DNA of 64,000 bases. It comes from Mactromeris polynyma. Its lineage: Eukaryota > Mollusca > Bivalvia > Venerida > Mactridae. Position 1 is the first letter of the stretch. Each line of letters starts with the position of its first letter. Where the stretch lies: positions 1,288,819 through 1,352,818 of the forward strand of contig JASFXZ010000043.1 in assembly GCA_032209605.1 (NCBI GenBank), in the 5' to 3' direction. A program made the position numbers and the translations under genes. Shown piece by piece: positions 1-12,245 of this stretch. Below the pieces are notes generated by a model. That model did not search any database. It saw only the letters and a list, made by a program, of their open reading frames with translations, and was not told the DNA's origin.

Positions 1-945
1 CACCGAACTCTGAACGACTGCGTTTTGTGTTCATGCTAAAAAAAATTGTGTAAAAAGTGTTCTCATTGCCAAAAATGAATTACGCCCTTTACTTCGGGTA
101 TTTAGAGAACGCACGTGCAGTCTGCTTTCTTCTTGTACATGTATATGCATTGTAAAAGTTATAGTATCGTTCAGAATTTTAAAAAATTCAACGTTGCTAA
201 TATGTGACAAAGCTGCTTTAATGTCATGTATATATATTCAGAATTATGACTACGAGTGAAGAAGAACGTTTCAGTCACTCGTGCAAAATAAACGTATCCA
301 TTTTAAAGCGAACACGTCATGTGCTTTAATCAAAGCTCTGAAAGCACTAGAATTGTTCGGTATTGAACACTGGTTTTGTATTCAACACTTCCAGATTCAC
401 ATATAGTACGAATCAAATTTGTCCATTGTTAAACAATTAAATAAATTTTATTACGCAGTATAGATTTCTACAAGTATTGAGTATGTTATGCAGGTTACGC
501 CCAGATGCTGAACTATTTTTAACCGATTCACTTACTTGTTATTCTTAACCACTTCGGGAAAAAGTTTTCATATTAAGGTGATGTGACTGGCGAAAATTGC
601 CACAGAACAAGTTGTTCTGCCGAACAACTTAAATAAAGAATCACTAAATATGTTAGCATGTTCGTGCATGTTACTCTTAAAGCGTAGTTAATGCTACATG
701 TTTATTTAAAGTGTCGATAAAGATGCTTCTATTGTGCATTGATTACAATATCCAAATCTTTTTGAATAGTCGAACAGTGACATTTGAAAGTTAATATATC
801 CTTGAAATAGAAGGTGTCATGTTTTATTAGAGACATTTATATTAAGTGTCGTGTTACGGAAGTGTCTTGAAATGTTTAGAATTAACTTCGAGAAAATGTT
901 ATTGTAAGTATCAGGTGTATTATAAATCAACATTTCATATTTGTC
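1..945. other. AT-rich non-coding stretch, nothing recognised
   Basis: I see no gene, tandem array or tRNA-like motif here. An AATAAA motif in a short A-rich context near 290 could be a polyadenylation signal of an upstream gene, but no open frame leads into it. Confidence 0.4.
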
Positions 946-1389
946 TAGACTGTGTGTGTATAGGAGCTAGACTGTGTGTGTATAGGAGCTAGACTGTGTG
1001 TGTATAGGAGCTAGACTGTGTGTGTATAGGAGCTAGACTGTGTGTGTATAGGAGCTAGACTGTGTGTGTATAGGAGCTAGACTGTGTGTGTATAGGAGAT
1101 AGACTGTGTGTGTATAGGAGCTAGACTGTGTGTGTATAGGAGATAGACTGTGTGTGTATAGGAGCTAGACTGTGTGTGTATAGGAGCTAGACTGTGTGTG
1201 TATAGGAGCTAGACTGTGTGTGTATAGGAGCTAGACTGTGTGTGTATAGGAGATAGACTGTGTGTGTATAGGAGCTAGACTGTGAGTGTATAGGAGATAT
1301 ACTGTGTGTGTATAGGAGATATACTGTGTGTGTATAGGAGCTAGACTGTGTGTGTATAGGAGATAGACTGTGTGTGTATAGGAGATAGT
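946..1389. repeat. Minisatellite, 22-bp unit, ~20 copies
   Basis: The unit starts TAGACTGTGTGTGTATAGGA. About twenty head-to-tail copies differ mainly by one C/A change (GGAGCTAG or GGAGATAG). A short TG run sits in every unit. The left border is AT-rich unique DNA and the right border runs into a tRNA-like sequence. Open frames on both strands here are shadows of the repeat. Confidence 0.95.
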
Positions 1390-1409
1390 AGATTGGACGG
1401 TAGATTTAG

Positions 1410-1500
1410 GGATAGTGAAACCCCGCTCAAAGTGGGACTCGAACTCACGATCAGCGAATTGAGAGTTATGTGCTCTGTCCTTGACAACAAGGTATGCATA
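1410..1500 (-). mobile_element. tRNA-derived SINE head
   Basis: On the minus strand this reads as a tRNA-like sequence with a clear box B (GTGAGTTCGAGTCCCAC) followed by a short tail ending at the minisatellite. The D-arm half is degenerate, so a functional tRNA is unlikely and a SINE remnant is the better reading. Confidence 0.5.
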
Positions 1501-1509
1501 AGTTATAAC

Positions 1510-2110
1510 ACTAGAGGGAAATGTGGCGGTCGCATAAGCTTTAACCGAACCAACCATTCTTAGGAAACTTTATAATTATGTTTTACGTCCCATTAACAAT
1601 TTTTCAATTTCGCTATGTTCAATTGACCCGTGAAGTATTTAAACTACAAGATGTACCCTGATACTCCTGACATAATGAGAACAACTGCAGATAAGTTTTT
1701 AAGTAAATCAATACTTGATAGATTTTCACACCTGTTTTTACTGCACGCCGGACACTAATGTTTTGAGACTAAATGAAGTTATATTTGTAAACCGTACTTG
1801 GTATGGCAGGATATGACTGATCACAATGTCTCAGGGGATTATGTTCGGGACTTTGTAGGCATTGACTTTTGCTCTGGAACTAACATGATGTGTTCCATGG
1901 AGTATCTTAAAACTATCGATCAGCCCATTTGTGATTGTGTTGTGTCGTCTAATATATTTATTTTTCGAATGTACGTTGGTGTTGTCATTGTTTCTTGTTG
2001 TTTTGTGATGTTCTCTGTAACTACTTACTGAATTTTTCTCTCTTGTATATTAACTGTTATAAGGCACAGTCTTGTGTAAATAACGTCCCCTTAGGCCGCG
2101 TATACTCTAT
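1510..2110. other. Non-coding stretch, nothing recognised
   Basis: AT-rich sequence without a recognisable gene, array or RNA motif. The small open frame at 1798-2031 has no detectable domain or exon context. Confidence 0.35.
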
Positions 2111-2116
2111 CTTTTA

Positions 2117-2193
2117 TGACGTCATTAAAATTGTATGACGTCAATGATTTTTTATTTTTCTATCTACAATGCGATTTACATTTTATGACGTCA
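2117..2193. promoter_or_regulatory. Three perfect CRE palindromes (TGACGTCA)
   Basis: TGACGTCA occurs exactly at 2117-2124, 2136-2143 and 2186-2193. This octamer is the full binding site of CREB/ATF bZIP factors. Three within 77 bp of AT-rich DNA is more than expected by chance. No promoter or gene start is visible nearby, so a regulatory role is inference. Confidence 0.4.
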
Positions 2194-2589
2194 TTTGACA
2201 ATACCAAGAAAACTTTTCTTAATATTCGTTGGATGCAGTCGTGTTTTTGTGTTTTAGTTCTCTTATTAGACATATTTATTTTAGTTATAAATTCCATTTA
2301 CCTATCAATAATATCTAAGAATTGTTTAATTAGTAAATACATTATCAAGTTGACTTTATTTTAAATTGCATTTTTAATTTGACATTTTGTGGTTACTTCT
2401 ATTCTGATGTTACTATTTTAGTTACGGGGAGCAAGGTCAGTATAAGGCTGCTTGTTCCTCCGTGCTGGATTAGTAACTGTATGTCTGTTGATATGTACGT
2501 GATGGTTGGTTGTTTTTAATGATTAGTTACTGCCTACTTAGTCAATTTATGTATATATGTTGGAAATCAATTACCATTATAGCGATAAG

Positions 2590-3060
2590 GTGTGAGGTTA
2601 GCTAGCTGTTAAATCGATTTAAACCCCCAGCATTTTATGCTGACAGTTCCAAGGCTGTAATTCGCTATATGATTGTTGTTTCTGTTTATGTTATGAATGT
2701 GTTTTGTATTTCCCTTTCCCCTATGCAAATCTGTCACTTTATACAGTGTTCAGATTGTTTCCTGCCCATTTTTGGCCTATTAAGGCCAGTTGTCTTGACT
2801 TGTCCTGTGATATTTTCCATCCATTAATTCCCACCTCCCCTTCCCTTACTGTCCACTTTGATTCTCCTAGTTATTCCTTGTGGTCTGCTGGGCCATTCCT
2901 TGCGCCTCAGTTCCTTGATATGTGTACCGTTTGACCTCCTATAGTACCTTATGTTTTGTGGATTGTTGTTTTTTCCGGAGATCTGCGTGGGGAGGCACTG
3001 TCTTATGTATGTGGCTTTCCCTGTAGTTACGTATTCTCTCTCTCTTATACATTCGAATTC
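2590..3060 (+). mobile_element. Dispersed repeat family A, copy 1
   Basis: This segment shares order and wording with 46860-47295 (plus) and with the reverse complements of 13005-13200 and 21075-21185. Shared landmarks are GGCTGTAATTCGCT near the left, a CCTTGCGCCTC-type block, and TGGGGAGGCACTGTCTTATG near the right. No protein is encoded. The short open frame at 2704-2934 lies inside it and is not a gene. Confidence 0.6.
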
Positions 3061-3064
3061 ATCG

Positions 3065-3221
3065 AGTCCTAAATTTTATTTCGAATAGTAGATCTACATC
3101 GTTTCGAATAGCCTATTTAAATTCGACATGCCTAAGAAGATGCATCGGTACCTGATATTTATTTGGGATGATACCAAGTATTCGGATAAAAGGGCGTCGA
3201 ATAAACGAGGTCCGACTGTAC
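3065..3221 (-). mobile_element. Pogo/Tigger-like MITE remnant (CAGTCGGACCTCG type)
   Basis: The right end reads AACGAGGTCCGACTGTA, the reverse complement of TACAGTCGGACCTCGTT. Inside are ATCCGAA-type motifs (here TTCGGATAA and GATACCAAGTATT) shared with 22918-23096 and 39707-39835. CAGT termini next to TA are typical of pogo-group elements. No transposase is present. Confidence 0.55.
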
Positions 3222-3322
3222 TTCGAAATAAATAATTAATCCTGAATCGACATTTTAGCCTCAAGCTATTTTCGATAAAATAAAATATTCAGCTCATTAT
3301 TTATTTATTTTCGGAGATGCCG

Positions 3323-3541
3323 AACTATTGATAGCGAGTGATTGTTATGCTGGTTTTACTCACGACTCCCTGTGCAACTATTGATAGCGAGTGATTGTTA
3401 TGCTGGTTTTACTCACGACTCCCTGTGCAACTATTGATAGCGAGTGATTGTTATGCTGGTTTTACTCACGACTCCCTGTGCAACTATTGATAGCGAGTGA
3501 TTGTTATGCTGGTTTTACTCACGACTCCCTGTGCAACTATT
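3323..3541. repeat. Minisatellite, 53-bp unit, 4 identical copies
   Basis: Units begin at 3323, 3376, 3429 and 3482 (AACTATTGATAGCGAGTGAT...) with a short fifth fragment. The four full units look identical, which points to a very recent expansion. Confidence 0.95.
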
Positions 3542-3651
3542 TATAACTTTGTGTACTTTTATTTTTGGTAACATATATTTCCGAGAAAGACACAGATGTT
3601 ATATATGACATTTACATGCAAGCCAGCCAGAAACTGATTGTTATATAACTC

Positions 3652-5380
3652 CCAAGATGAATGTATCTGCTGATGTTAACGGTTCGTGTGTGTGGTGTGC
3701 TTCAAGATGAATGTATCTGCTGATGTTAACGGTTCGTGTGTGTGGTGTGCTTCAAGATGAATGTATCTGCTGATGTTAACGGTACGTGTGTGTGTAGTGT
3801 GCTTCAAGATGAATGTATCTGCTGATGTTAACGGTACGTGTGTGTGGTGTGCTTCAAGATGAATGTATCTGCTGATGTTAACGGTACGTGTGTGTGGTGT
3901 GCTTCAAGATGAATGTATCTGCTGATGTTAACGGTACGTGTGTGTGGTGTGCTTCAAGATGAATGTATCTGCTGATGTTAACGGTACGTGTGTGTGGTGT
4001 GCTTCAAGATGAATGTATCTGCTGATGTTAACGGTACGTGTGTGTGTGGTGTGCTTCAAGATGAATGTATCTGCTGATGTTAACGGTACGTGTGTGTGGT
4101 GTGCTTCAAGATGAATGTATCTGCTGATGTTAACGGTACGTGTGTGTGTGTAGTGTGCTTCAAGATGAATGTATCTGCTGATGTAAACGGTACGTGTGTG
4201 TGGTGTGCTTCAAGATGAATGTATCTGCTGATGTTAACGGTACGTGTGTGTGGTGTGCTTCAAGATGAATGTATCTGCTGATGTTAACGGTTCGTGTGTG
4301 TGGTGTGCTTCAAGATGAATGTATCTGCTGATGTTAACGGTACGTGTGTGTGTGTGGTGTGCTTCAAGATGAATGTATCTGCTGATGTTAACGGTACGTG
4401 TGTGTGTGGTGTGCTTCAAGATGAATGTATCTGCTGATGTTAACGGTACGTGTGTGTGTGTGGTGTGCTTCAAGATGAATGTATCTGCTGATGTTAACGG
4501 TACGTGTGTGTGGTGTGCTTCAAGATGCATGTATCTGCTGATGTTAACGGTACGTGTGTGTGTGTAGTGTGCTTCAAGATGAATGTATCTGCTGATGTTA
4601 ACGGTACGTGTGTGTGGTGTGCTTCAAGATTAATGTATCTGCTGATGTTAACGGTTCGTGTGTGTGGTGTGCTTCAAGATGAATGTATCTGCTGATGTTA
4701 ACGGTACGTGTGTGTGTGGTGTGCTTCAAGATGAATGTATCTGCTGATGTTAACGGTACGTGTGTGTGTGGTGTGCTTCAAGATGAATGTATCTGCTGAT
4801 GTTAACGGTACGTGTGTGTGGTGTGCTTCAAGATGAATGTATCTGCTGATGTTAACGGTACGTGTGTGTGGTGTGCTTCAAGATGAATGTATCTGCTGAT
4901 GTTAACGGTACGTGTGTGTGGTGTGCTTCAAGATGAATGTATCTGCTGATGTTAACGGTACGTGTGTGTGGTGTGCTTCAAGATGAATGTATCTGCTGAT
5001 GTTAACGGTACGTGTGTGTGGTGTGCTCCAAGATGAATGTATCTGCTGATGTTAACGGTGCGTGTGTGTGTGGTGTGCTCCAAGATGAATGTATCTGCTG
5101 ATGTTAACGGTACGTGTGTGTGTGGTGTGCTCCAAGATGAATGTATCTGCTGATGTTAACGGTGCGTGTGTGTGTGGTGTGCTCCAAGATGAATGTATCT
5201 GCTGATGTTAACGGTACGTGTGTGTGTGGTGTGCTCCAAGATGAATGTATCTGCTGATGTTAACGGTACGTGTGTGTGTGGTGTGCTCCAAGATGAATGT
5301 ATCTGCTGATGTTAACGGTACGTGTGTGTGTGGTGTGCTCCAAGATGAATGTATCTGCTGATGTTAACGGTGCGTGTGTG
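3652..5380. repeat. Minisatellite, 50-54-bp unit with nested TG microsatellite, ~34 copies
   Basis: The unit starts CAAGATGAATGTATCTGCTG and contains GATGTTAACGG followed by a short variable (TG)n run. Unit length changes in 2-bp steps (50, 52, 54) with the TG count. The last units carry CTCCAAGATG in place of CTTCAAGATG, so the array has a distinct right-end subtype. Confidence 0.95.
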
Positions 5381-5439
5381 TGGTGTGCTTTACTTCCCAC
5401 CTTACACTTCTTCATTTATACGTAGGCGGTGTCTGCTTG

Positions 5440-5665
5440 GAACAGATTAGTGCTGCCACACTGTGATACCGTGACGTCACACACACGTGACATTATACCA
5501 CACACCAAGCAATATCAACATGACAACGGACCAACAGTCCTAGTACATGTACTAACGTTATTGTACCAATTATAGGCAATGGAGACTTTAGTACTATTTT
5601 AAAGACTTTGGTGTCAGTATGTCGTAACCGAAAATGCACCATTCCGCTCCCGAGTCGTACGCTAG
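5440..5665 (-). mobile_element. SINE-like dispersed repeat family B, copy 1
   Basis: Shares blocks with 21390-21640 and 48590-48755: a GACAACGGACCAACAGTC block, then CAATGGAGACTTTAGTACTA and ATTTTAAAGACTTTGGTGTC. The other two copies continue into a minus-strand tRNA-like head. The head here is degenerate. A perfect TGACGTCA lies at 5472-5479. Confidence 0.5.
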
Positions 5666-5669
5666 CTCT

Positions 5670-6170
5670 TCCTCCAAACTATATAGCTTAGAGCTTTTTG
5701 ACTTATGGACACAACTTGTTCAATATTGGTCTCTTACCAGATGTCATATAGTCCCGTTAGATAATCAATATTATCAAGCAACGGGACAACAATGAACCGA
5801 TTAGACAACCGCACGCATGCTATGACTGTTCAGAACTCGATGGATTTTGACAAAAAGCTCCAGACCATCAAAACATACCCTGACATCTACACATTCAATG
5901 CTAACAGTACAAGTATTGTCACCAGTCCGCTACTCTCTAAACAGTTCTACGCCATGTTGTATCAGGCAAATTGTGTAATGATTGTATTGAATGGCTGCAG
6001 TGTTGGTCCGCTTCATCATATTCTAGCGATTCTATTATTAATAATTAATGACACATTTCCAGTCAGTATCGACAATTATTAGCACACCGCGCTTGTGTTT
6101 ATATGATCAGTATTATACTGACTGTGCACCATTAACAAACATTATCCTGCTAATGTTTAGACTCTATTCA
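5670..6170. other. Non-coding stretch, nothing recognised
   Basis: No array or recognisable domain. The 96-codon frame at 5792-6082 has ordinary composition but no known motif, no Kozak-like context I can argue for, and no homology I recognise. Confidence 0.3.
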
Positions 6171-6173
6171 ATG

Positions 6174-6246
6174 CCAGCCCGATTTGCTTAGTCGGTAGCG
6201 CGCTGGCCTGTCGAACTTGGAGGCCTAAGTTCGAACCTTGTGCATC
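6174..6246 (+). mobile_element. tRNA-like sequence / SINE head
   Basis: A box A-like TTGCTTAGTCGGTAGCGCG and a box B AAGTTCGAACCTT sit at tRNA spacing. Acceptor ends do not pair convincingly, so a SINE copy is more likely than a tRNA gene. Confidence 0.5.
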
Positions 6247-6387
6247 CTATATGCATATTGTTGACTCTACCGAAATTTATTTATAATTATGTTTGTAAAT
6301 ATAGCGTTACCGTTTAAGAATGTTTTGTTGTTTAAGACATTTGATTAGGTAGTCGAATGTATGATTTTACTATTAGTTTGCAAAGCT

Positions 6388-8676
6388 GATTCTCTAACCT
6401 AGCGTGTTTTAGTACAATATGTTTATGTCCTATGATTGTCTAACCTAGCGTGTTTTAGTACAATATGTTTATGTCCTATGAGTCTCTAACCTAGCGTGTT
6501 TTAGTACAATATGTTTATGTCCTATGATTCCCTAACCTAGCGTGTTTTAGGTCCTATGATTGTCTAACCTAGCGTGTTTTAGTACAATATGTTTATGTCC
6601 TATGATTCTCTAACCTAGCGTGTTTTAGTACAATATGTTTATGTCCTATGATTCTCTAACCTAGCGTGTTTTAGTACAATATGTTTATGTCCTATGAGTC
6701 TCTAACCTGGCGTGTTTTAGTACAATATGTTTATGTCCTATGATTCTCTAACCTAGCGTGTTTTAGTACAATATGTTTATGTCCTATGATTCTCTAACCT
6801 AGCGTGTTTTAGTACAATATGTTTATGTCCTATGAGTCTCTAACCTAGCGGGTTTTAGTACAATATGTTTATGTCCTATGATTCTCTAACCTAGCGTGTT
6901 TTAGTACAATATGTGTATGTCCTATGAGTCTCTAACCTAGCGTGTTTTAGTACAATATGTTTATGTCCTATGATTCTCTAACCTAGCGTGTTTTAGTACA
7001 ATATGTTTATGTCCTATGAGTCTCTAACCTAGCGTGTTTTAGTACAATATGTTTATGTCCTACGATTCTCTAACCTAGCGTGTTTTAGTACAATATGTTT
7101 ATGTCCTATGAGTCTCTAACCTAGCGTGTTTTAGTACAATATGTTTATGTCCTATGATTGTCTAACCTAGCGTGTTTTAGTACAATATGTTTATGTCCTA
7201 TGATTCTCTAACCTAGCGTGTTTTAGTACAATATGTTTATGTCCTATGAGTCTCTAACCTAGCGTGTTTTAGTACAATATGTTTATGTCCTACGATTCTC
7301 TAACCTAGCGTGTTTTAGTACAATATGTTTATGTCCTATGCTTCTCTAACCTAGCGTGTTTTAGTACAATATGTTTATGTCCTATGAGTCTCTAACCTGG
7401 CGTGTTTTAGTACAATATGTTTATGTCCTATGATTCTCTAACCTAGCGTGTTTTAGTACAATATGTTTATGTCCTATGATTCTCTAACCTAGCGTGTTTT
7501 AGTACAATATGTTTATGTCCTATGAGTCTCTAACCTAGCGGGTTTTAGTACAATATGTTTATGTCCTATGAGTCTCTAACCTAGCGTGTTTTAGTACAAT
7601 ATGTTTATGTCCTATGATTCCCTAACCTAGCGTGTTTTAGTACAATATATTTATGTCCTATGATTCTCTAACCTAGCGTGTTTTAGTACAATATGTTTAT
7701 GTCCTATGATTCTCTAACCTAGCGTGTTTTAGTACAATATGTTTATGTCCTATGATTCTCTAACCTAGCGTGTTTTAGTACAATATGTTTATGTCCTATG
7801 ATTGTCTAACCTAGCGTGTTTTAGTACAATATGTTTATGTCCTACGATTCTCTAACATGGCGTGTTTTAGTACAATATGTTTATGTCCTACGATTCTCTA
7901 ACCTAGCGTGTTTTAGTACAATATGTTTATGTCCTACGATTCTCTAACCTAGCGTGTTTTAGTACAATATGTTTATGTCCTACGATTCTCTAACCTAGCG
8001 TGTTTTAGTACAATATGTGTATGTCCTATGATTCTCTAACCTAGCGTGTTTTAGTACAATATGTTTATGTCCTATGATTCTCTAACCTGGCGTGTTTTAG
8101 TACAATATGTTTATGTCCTATGATTCTCTAACCTGGCGTGTTTTAGTACAATATGTTTATGTCCTATGATTCTCTAACCTGGCGTGTTTTAGTACAATAT
8201 GTTTATGTCCTATGAGTCTCTAACCTAGCGTGTTTTAGTACAATATGTGTATGTCCTATGATTCTCTAACCTAGCGTGTTTTAGTACAATATGTTTATGT
8301 CCTATGATTCTCTAACCTAGCGTTGTTTTAGTACAATATGTGTATGTCCTATGATTGTCTAACCTAGCGTGTTTTAGTACAATATGTGTATGTCCTACGA
8401 TTCTCTAACCTAGCGTGTTTTAGTACAATATGTTTATGTCCTATGATTCTCTAACCTAGCGTTGTTTTAGTACAATATGTGTATGTCCTATGATTGTCTA
8501 ACCTAGCGTGTTTTAGTACAATATGTTTATGTCCTACGATTCTCTAACCTAGCGTGTTTTAGTACAATATGTTTATGTCCTATGATTCTCTAACCTAGCG
8601 TGTTTTAGTACAATATGTTTATGTCCTATGATTCTCTAACCTAGCGTTGTTTTAGTACAATATGTTTATGTCCTAT
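6388..8676. repeat. Minisatellite, 46-bp unit, ~50 copies
   Basis: The unit begins GATTCTCTAACCTAGCGTGT and ends ATGTTTATGTCCTAT. Variants include AGTCTC/ATTCTC/ATTGTC starts, CCTGGCG and TGTGTATG. One unit near 6530 lacks about 14 bp. Subtypes recur in runs, as expected from block duplication. Confidence 0.95.
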
Positions 8677-8720
8677 AATAAATGGTCTCAAAATTGGTCT
8701 TATTATTGAGGTGTTACTTG
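8677..8720 (+). mobile_element. Fragment of CAGTAAAACCTC-type MITE
   Basis: The words GGTCTTATTATTGAGGTGTT match the right end of the MITE family seen intact at 41112-41276. Only this end is present, directly abutting the minisatellite. Confidence 0.4.
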
Positions 8721-9220
8721 AATGCAACTGGTACTTAAGAATAATTAAAAAATATTTAGCTGATGAAACACAGAGGGTTAATGACAAAATTGATCTGTCT
8801 GTTGTTGACTGCAAATAAATCAGTACAATTTGTGCAATATTATATCGCACGCTTGTTGATAATATTACTACCATTAATGGGTTGTTGACTACGTTTAACT
8901 TGTATTAGTAAAAAAGTTCCATTTCCGTATCTCCTTTTAAATCGAACAAACTTGTGCAGATTTTATTGCGGCTTATCTGGGAAATCAATGACTCTCGAGT
9001 CGCCTTTAATCGACGCTTTCACAATATAACCTTTTTGTAAAAGACTTTCGTATGTGTGAAGCTAATGTACCATATTCCACCATGTTTTATACAAACACAA
9101 AATCGTACTGTTGTCGTGTACTGTTGTTTATAAATGATGTATTGATTAATACTCAATAAGTAGTATGGCTGAATCCAGTTTTAAAGGCTCCGGAACCGAG
9201 ATAACATATGTTCTCACCAT
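8721..9220. other. Non-coding stretch, nothing recognised
   Basis: AT-rich DNA with no exon-like frame, array or RNA motif. The minus frame at 8641-8874 overlaps the array end and is not supported. Confidence 0.3.
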
Positions 9221-9224
9221 TGGT

Positions 9225-9453
9225 TCAAATGTATTTATATCACATCGATTGTGAAACAAGTTTACAACGTAATATTGATTATTCTTGATGACTGCTTCCT
9301 TGGTTACCAGAGCCCGGGATTATAACGAATACTTACACTCAGAACTCAAATCTTAAATCACAAAAGTTACTCTTATAAGTCTGATATTGAAAATTGAGTG
9401 TGGACAATGCATACAATGTCAAATAAGTGCTGACTATTCCTGTATGTCATTTT
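9225..9453 (+). mobile_element. TIR element family C, left part (array-bearing copy)
   Basis: Matches 13345-13445 (CATCGAT..., GCTTCCTTGGTTACCAGAGC versus GCTTCCTGGGTTAC) and 54845-54940 (ACTTACACTCAGCATTCAAA versus ACTTACACTCAGAACTCAAA). The right terminal repeat was not found after the array at 9454-9934, so this copy looks truncated. Confidence 0.5.
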
Positions 9454-9934
9454 CTTTGTGGTTTTATGGTATAAAATTGTCTACTTTGTGGTTTTATGGT
9501 ATACAATTGTCTACTTTGTGGTTTTATGGTATAAAATTGTCTACTTTGTTTTTATGGTATAAAATTGTCTACTTTGTGGTTTTATGGTATACAATTGTCT
9601 ACTTTGTGGTTTTATGGTATACAATTGTCTACTTTGTGGTTTTATGGTATAAAATTGTCTACTTTGTGGTTTTATGGTATAAAATTGTCTACTTTGTGGT
9701 TTTATGGTATACAAGTGTCTACTTTGTGGTTTTATGGTATACAATTGTCTACTTTGTGGTTTTATGGTATACAATTGTCTACTTTGTGGTTTTATGGTAT
9801 ACAATTGTCTACTTTGTGGTTTTATGGTATAGAATTGTCTACTTTGTGGTTTTATGGTATAGAATTGTCTACTTTGTGGTTTTATGGTATACAATTGTCT
9901 ACTTTGTGGTTTTATGGTATACAATTGTCTACTT
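9454..9934. repeat. Minisatellite, 30-bp unit, ~16 copies
   Basis: Units start CTTTGTGGTTTTATGGTATA and differ at a single A/C/G site (ATAAAATT, ATACAATT, ATAGAATT). One unit is 27 bp. Because the period is a multiple of three, long frames stay open on both strands. Their 10-residue repeats are a by-product. Confidence 0.95.
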
Positions 9935-9959
9935 TCGCTTTCTAAACGCGTCAATATCA

Positions 9960-11230
9960 AACTAACAGAAGATGTTTTTGTAAAACGAAATGCAATTTGA
10001 TTGGTTTGAAACTAGCATGATTGTAACCAACTGAGAAGATAGAACAATATGCCGCTTTAACTTATATGCTATATGGTACGTCTCAGCATCCGTAAAGTTC
10101 AATTATTAAGGTCATGAAAACTTAAAAACGCATTTTTACACATTTGATATGAACGTAAAACTCTAAACAGTCGGAACTCTTGTTCCATTTCACTTCTTAA
10201 TGATAACTTATTTGCAGAAGGTCAATTAAATATATAATGACCACTTATCTGTAGCGTACATTGTCATTTACCGAATAACTGATACATACTTAATTTATAT
10301 CAACTGGCTGTAAACTGGTATCGCTTACACGCATATATAGAACAATTATTATCCACTAATAAAGCTAATGGTCTGTCATGTTACCATAACATTACTAAAT
10401 CCAATTTGTAGTAATAAAACAATTTACAGCGCAATCAGTATGTCCAAAAATATATCAAAGTGCTGATTTATACTGTGACAGCGGTTGTACCAACGCGATG
10501 CGTCCTTTTTTAAAGTGCACCGTAACATGACAGTGGACGTTTACTGCACGATGTCTTGAATTGTTAGTTTGATATTCTCAACAGCCGCTTCTGTTATTTT
10601 TAATTCGAATTTCTTATCGCCGGTCTGCAGAAGGAATAAAACATGAACATTTTCGTTGTTTTTCTGTAGTGGAAACATATCCATCTAGTCAGCACAGACT
10701 TTAATCTCCGATAATATCGGTTCCATTTTTATCGAAGATTCATAAAATATGAATAATCTTTCTCCATGTTGGAACCACACACGATTATTATGTCCAGTAA
10801 ATTCCAAAACGTTGTACACGCTTATTTCCCACGTTCGAAACACACCATTGTTTACGGTTACAGCTGATGGTGGATATAATTGTTTAACGTTTTAAAATCA
10901 TTGACCGTAAGACGACATTGAATCGTTATTTTCCCCATTGTGTGCCCTGCCTATATGCTTATGTCATCATGAACATTTACCGATTTGTTTTGCATGAGAC
11001 AATTAGGTTGTGACAATCAGCAGCTGTATTATATTATTTGCGTATCGGTTTACAAAAAAGTAAAGTGTTAGTTTATAATAGTGTCAACCCTACTTAATGG
11101 GCCAGACATTTCTGAGTTATGAGACACCTACTTTCTGAGCACATTTACTTCCCGATTCCTATCCTTTAATGTTAGGTACCAGGCAGGTAGGCACATGGTA
11201 ACCATTATTTAACTAGCTGGTGGCTCACCA
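9960..11230. other. Non-coding stretch, nothing recognised
   Basis: AT-rich sequence with no array, no recognised element and no supported coding frame. Confidence 0.3.
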
Positions 11231-11244
11231 ACCGGCCATGTCAG

Positions 11245-11330
11245 AACGTACCCCTTCCCGGATTTGAACCTTCGACTTCCCGCTCAAAAGACGGATGGAT
11301 GCCTTAACCACTCAGCCAAGGGAGACGGTT
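11245..11330 (-). mobile_element. tRNA-derived SINE head (Leu/Ser-like)
   Basis: On the minus strand CCTTGGCTGAGTGGTTAAGG resembles a class II tRNA D-arm (box A), and AAGGTTCAAATCCGGG is a good box B. The pair is correctly ordered and spaced. Downstream (lower coordinates) is AT-rich DNA. The open frame beginning at 11264 on the plus strand overlaps this and is incidental. Confidence 0.55.
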
Positions 11331-11334
11331 TACA

Positions 11335-12117
11335 TGTGGATATACACATATGCACAACTGGAGGAAGTGGAGAAACGCCAAACTTTGACAACTGCATGAA
11401 TATTGCGCAAACTTTATTCAAATCATTAGTTTCTGTAGAATGTATTGTTCGTTATAGACCAGCCAAAGTTTTGCTGGACCTAAATACTTTTTTCAGCATC
11501 GTTTGGAAAAAAGCGGAAAAAGTGCGTCTCAAAACGATCCGTCAGTGCTGTTCGAGAAATTTTAAGTTCCATTTACATTGTAATTCATTTATTAGGTTGG
11601 ACAATCAATGCTAAAGTCAGTGCAAATTCCTAGATGTACTCATATCTGGAAAATAATAGTAACGTTACTATAACACGTTCATGATCTTTCATAATTTAGT
11701 CTTCTGAGAACAAATGCTGTTCTTGATTAAATGACATTTTACATTAATCCGATGTTTAGGATATATGTAATGTTTCTTGTAATTATACACTGTAGTTGAG
11801 ATTTCCTCATTTACACACAAAGCATTTGTAGTTTATTTATTCTGTTTATGAAGACAAATTTAGAGTTACTAAATAATAATCTTGTCTAAATAATGTGTTC
11901 TTCTTCAATGAGATTATTGGAAGCATATATTTTCATTTAAGTTTTGCTATGCAGTAAACTAATATCAGTGTGTTGGTTTTCGTGCCGTTTTACCAAGTAT
12001 CCACAAACTATAGACCATGAGTGTAAATAAACCGTTTATTCTACGCAATCATTCTTCTGCCAAATATCTGAGCGAAGTTCGACAAGTTGTCCCTTAAAAT
12101 GAATAGTAAAATATGTT
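11335..12117. other. Non-coding stretch, nothing recognised
   Basis: No supported gene. The plus frame 11264-11614 enters from the tRNA-like repeat and shows no domain. Confidence 0.3.
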
Positions 12118-12129
12118 AATCATATTATT

Positions 12130-12245
12130 AAACGAACCGACAAACGAGCGAACAGACGGACGAACGGATGGACGGGCAAACGAACAAACATACCGATGGA
12201 CGGACGGAAGGATAAACGGAAGAACAAACGAATGAATGAAGTCTA
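12130..12245. repeat. Degenerate GAAC/GACG tetranucleotide-like tract
   Basis: Purine-rich, loosely 4-bp periodic sequence (words such as GAACGGATGGACGGGCAAAC). It resembles an old, mutated microsatellite or simple-repeat tract. Confidence 0.6.

Noticed and set aside
5792..6082. 96-codon plus frame as a gene
   Set aside because: No recognisable domain, no splice or promoter support. Length is compatible with chance in non-coding DNA.
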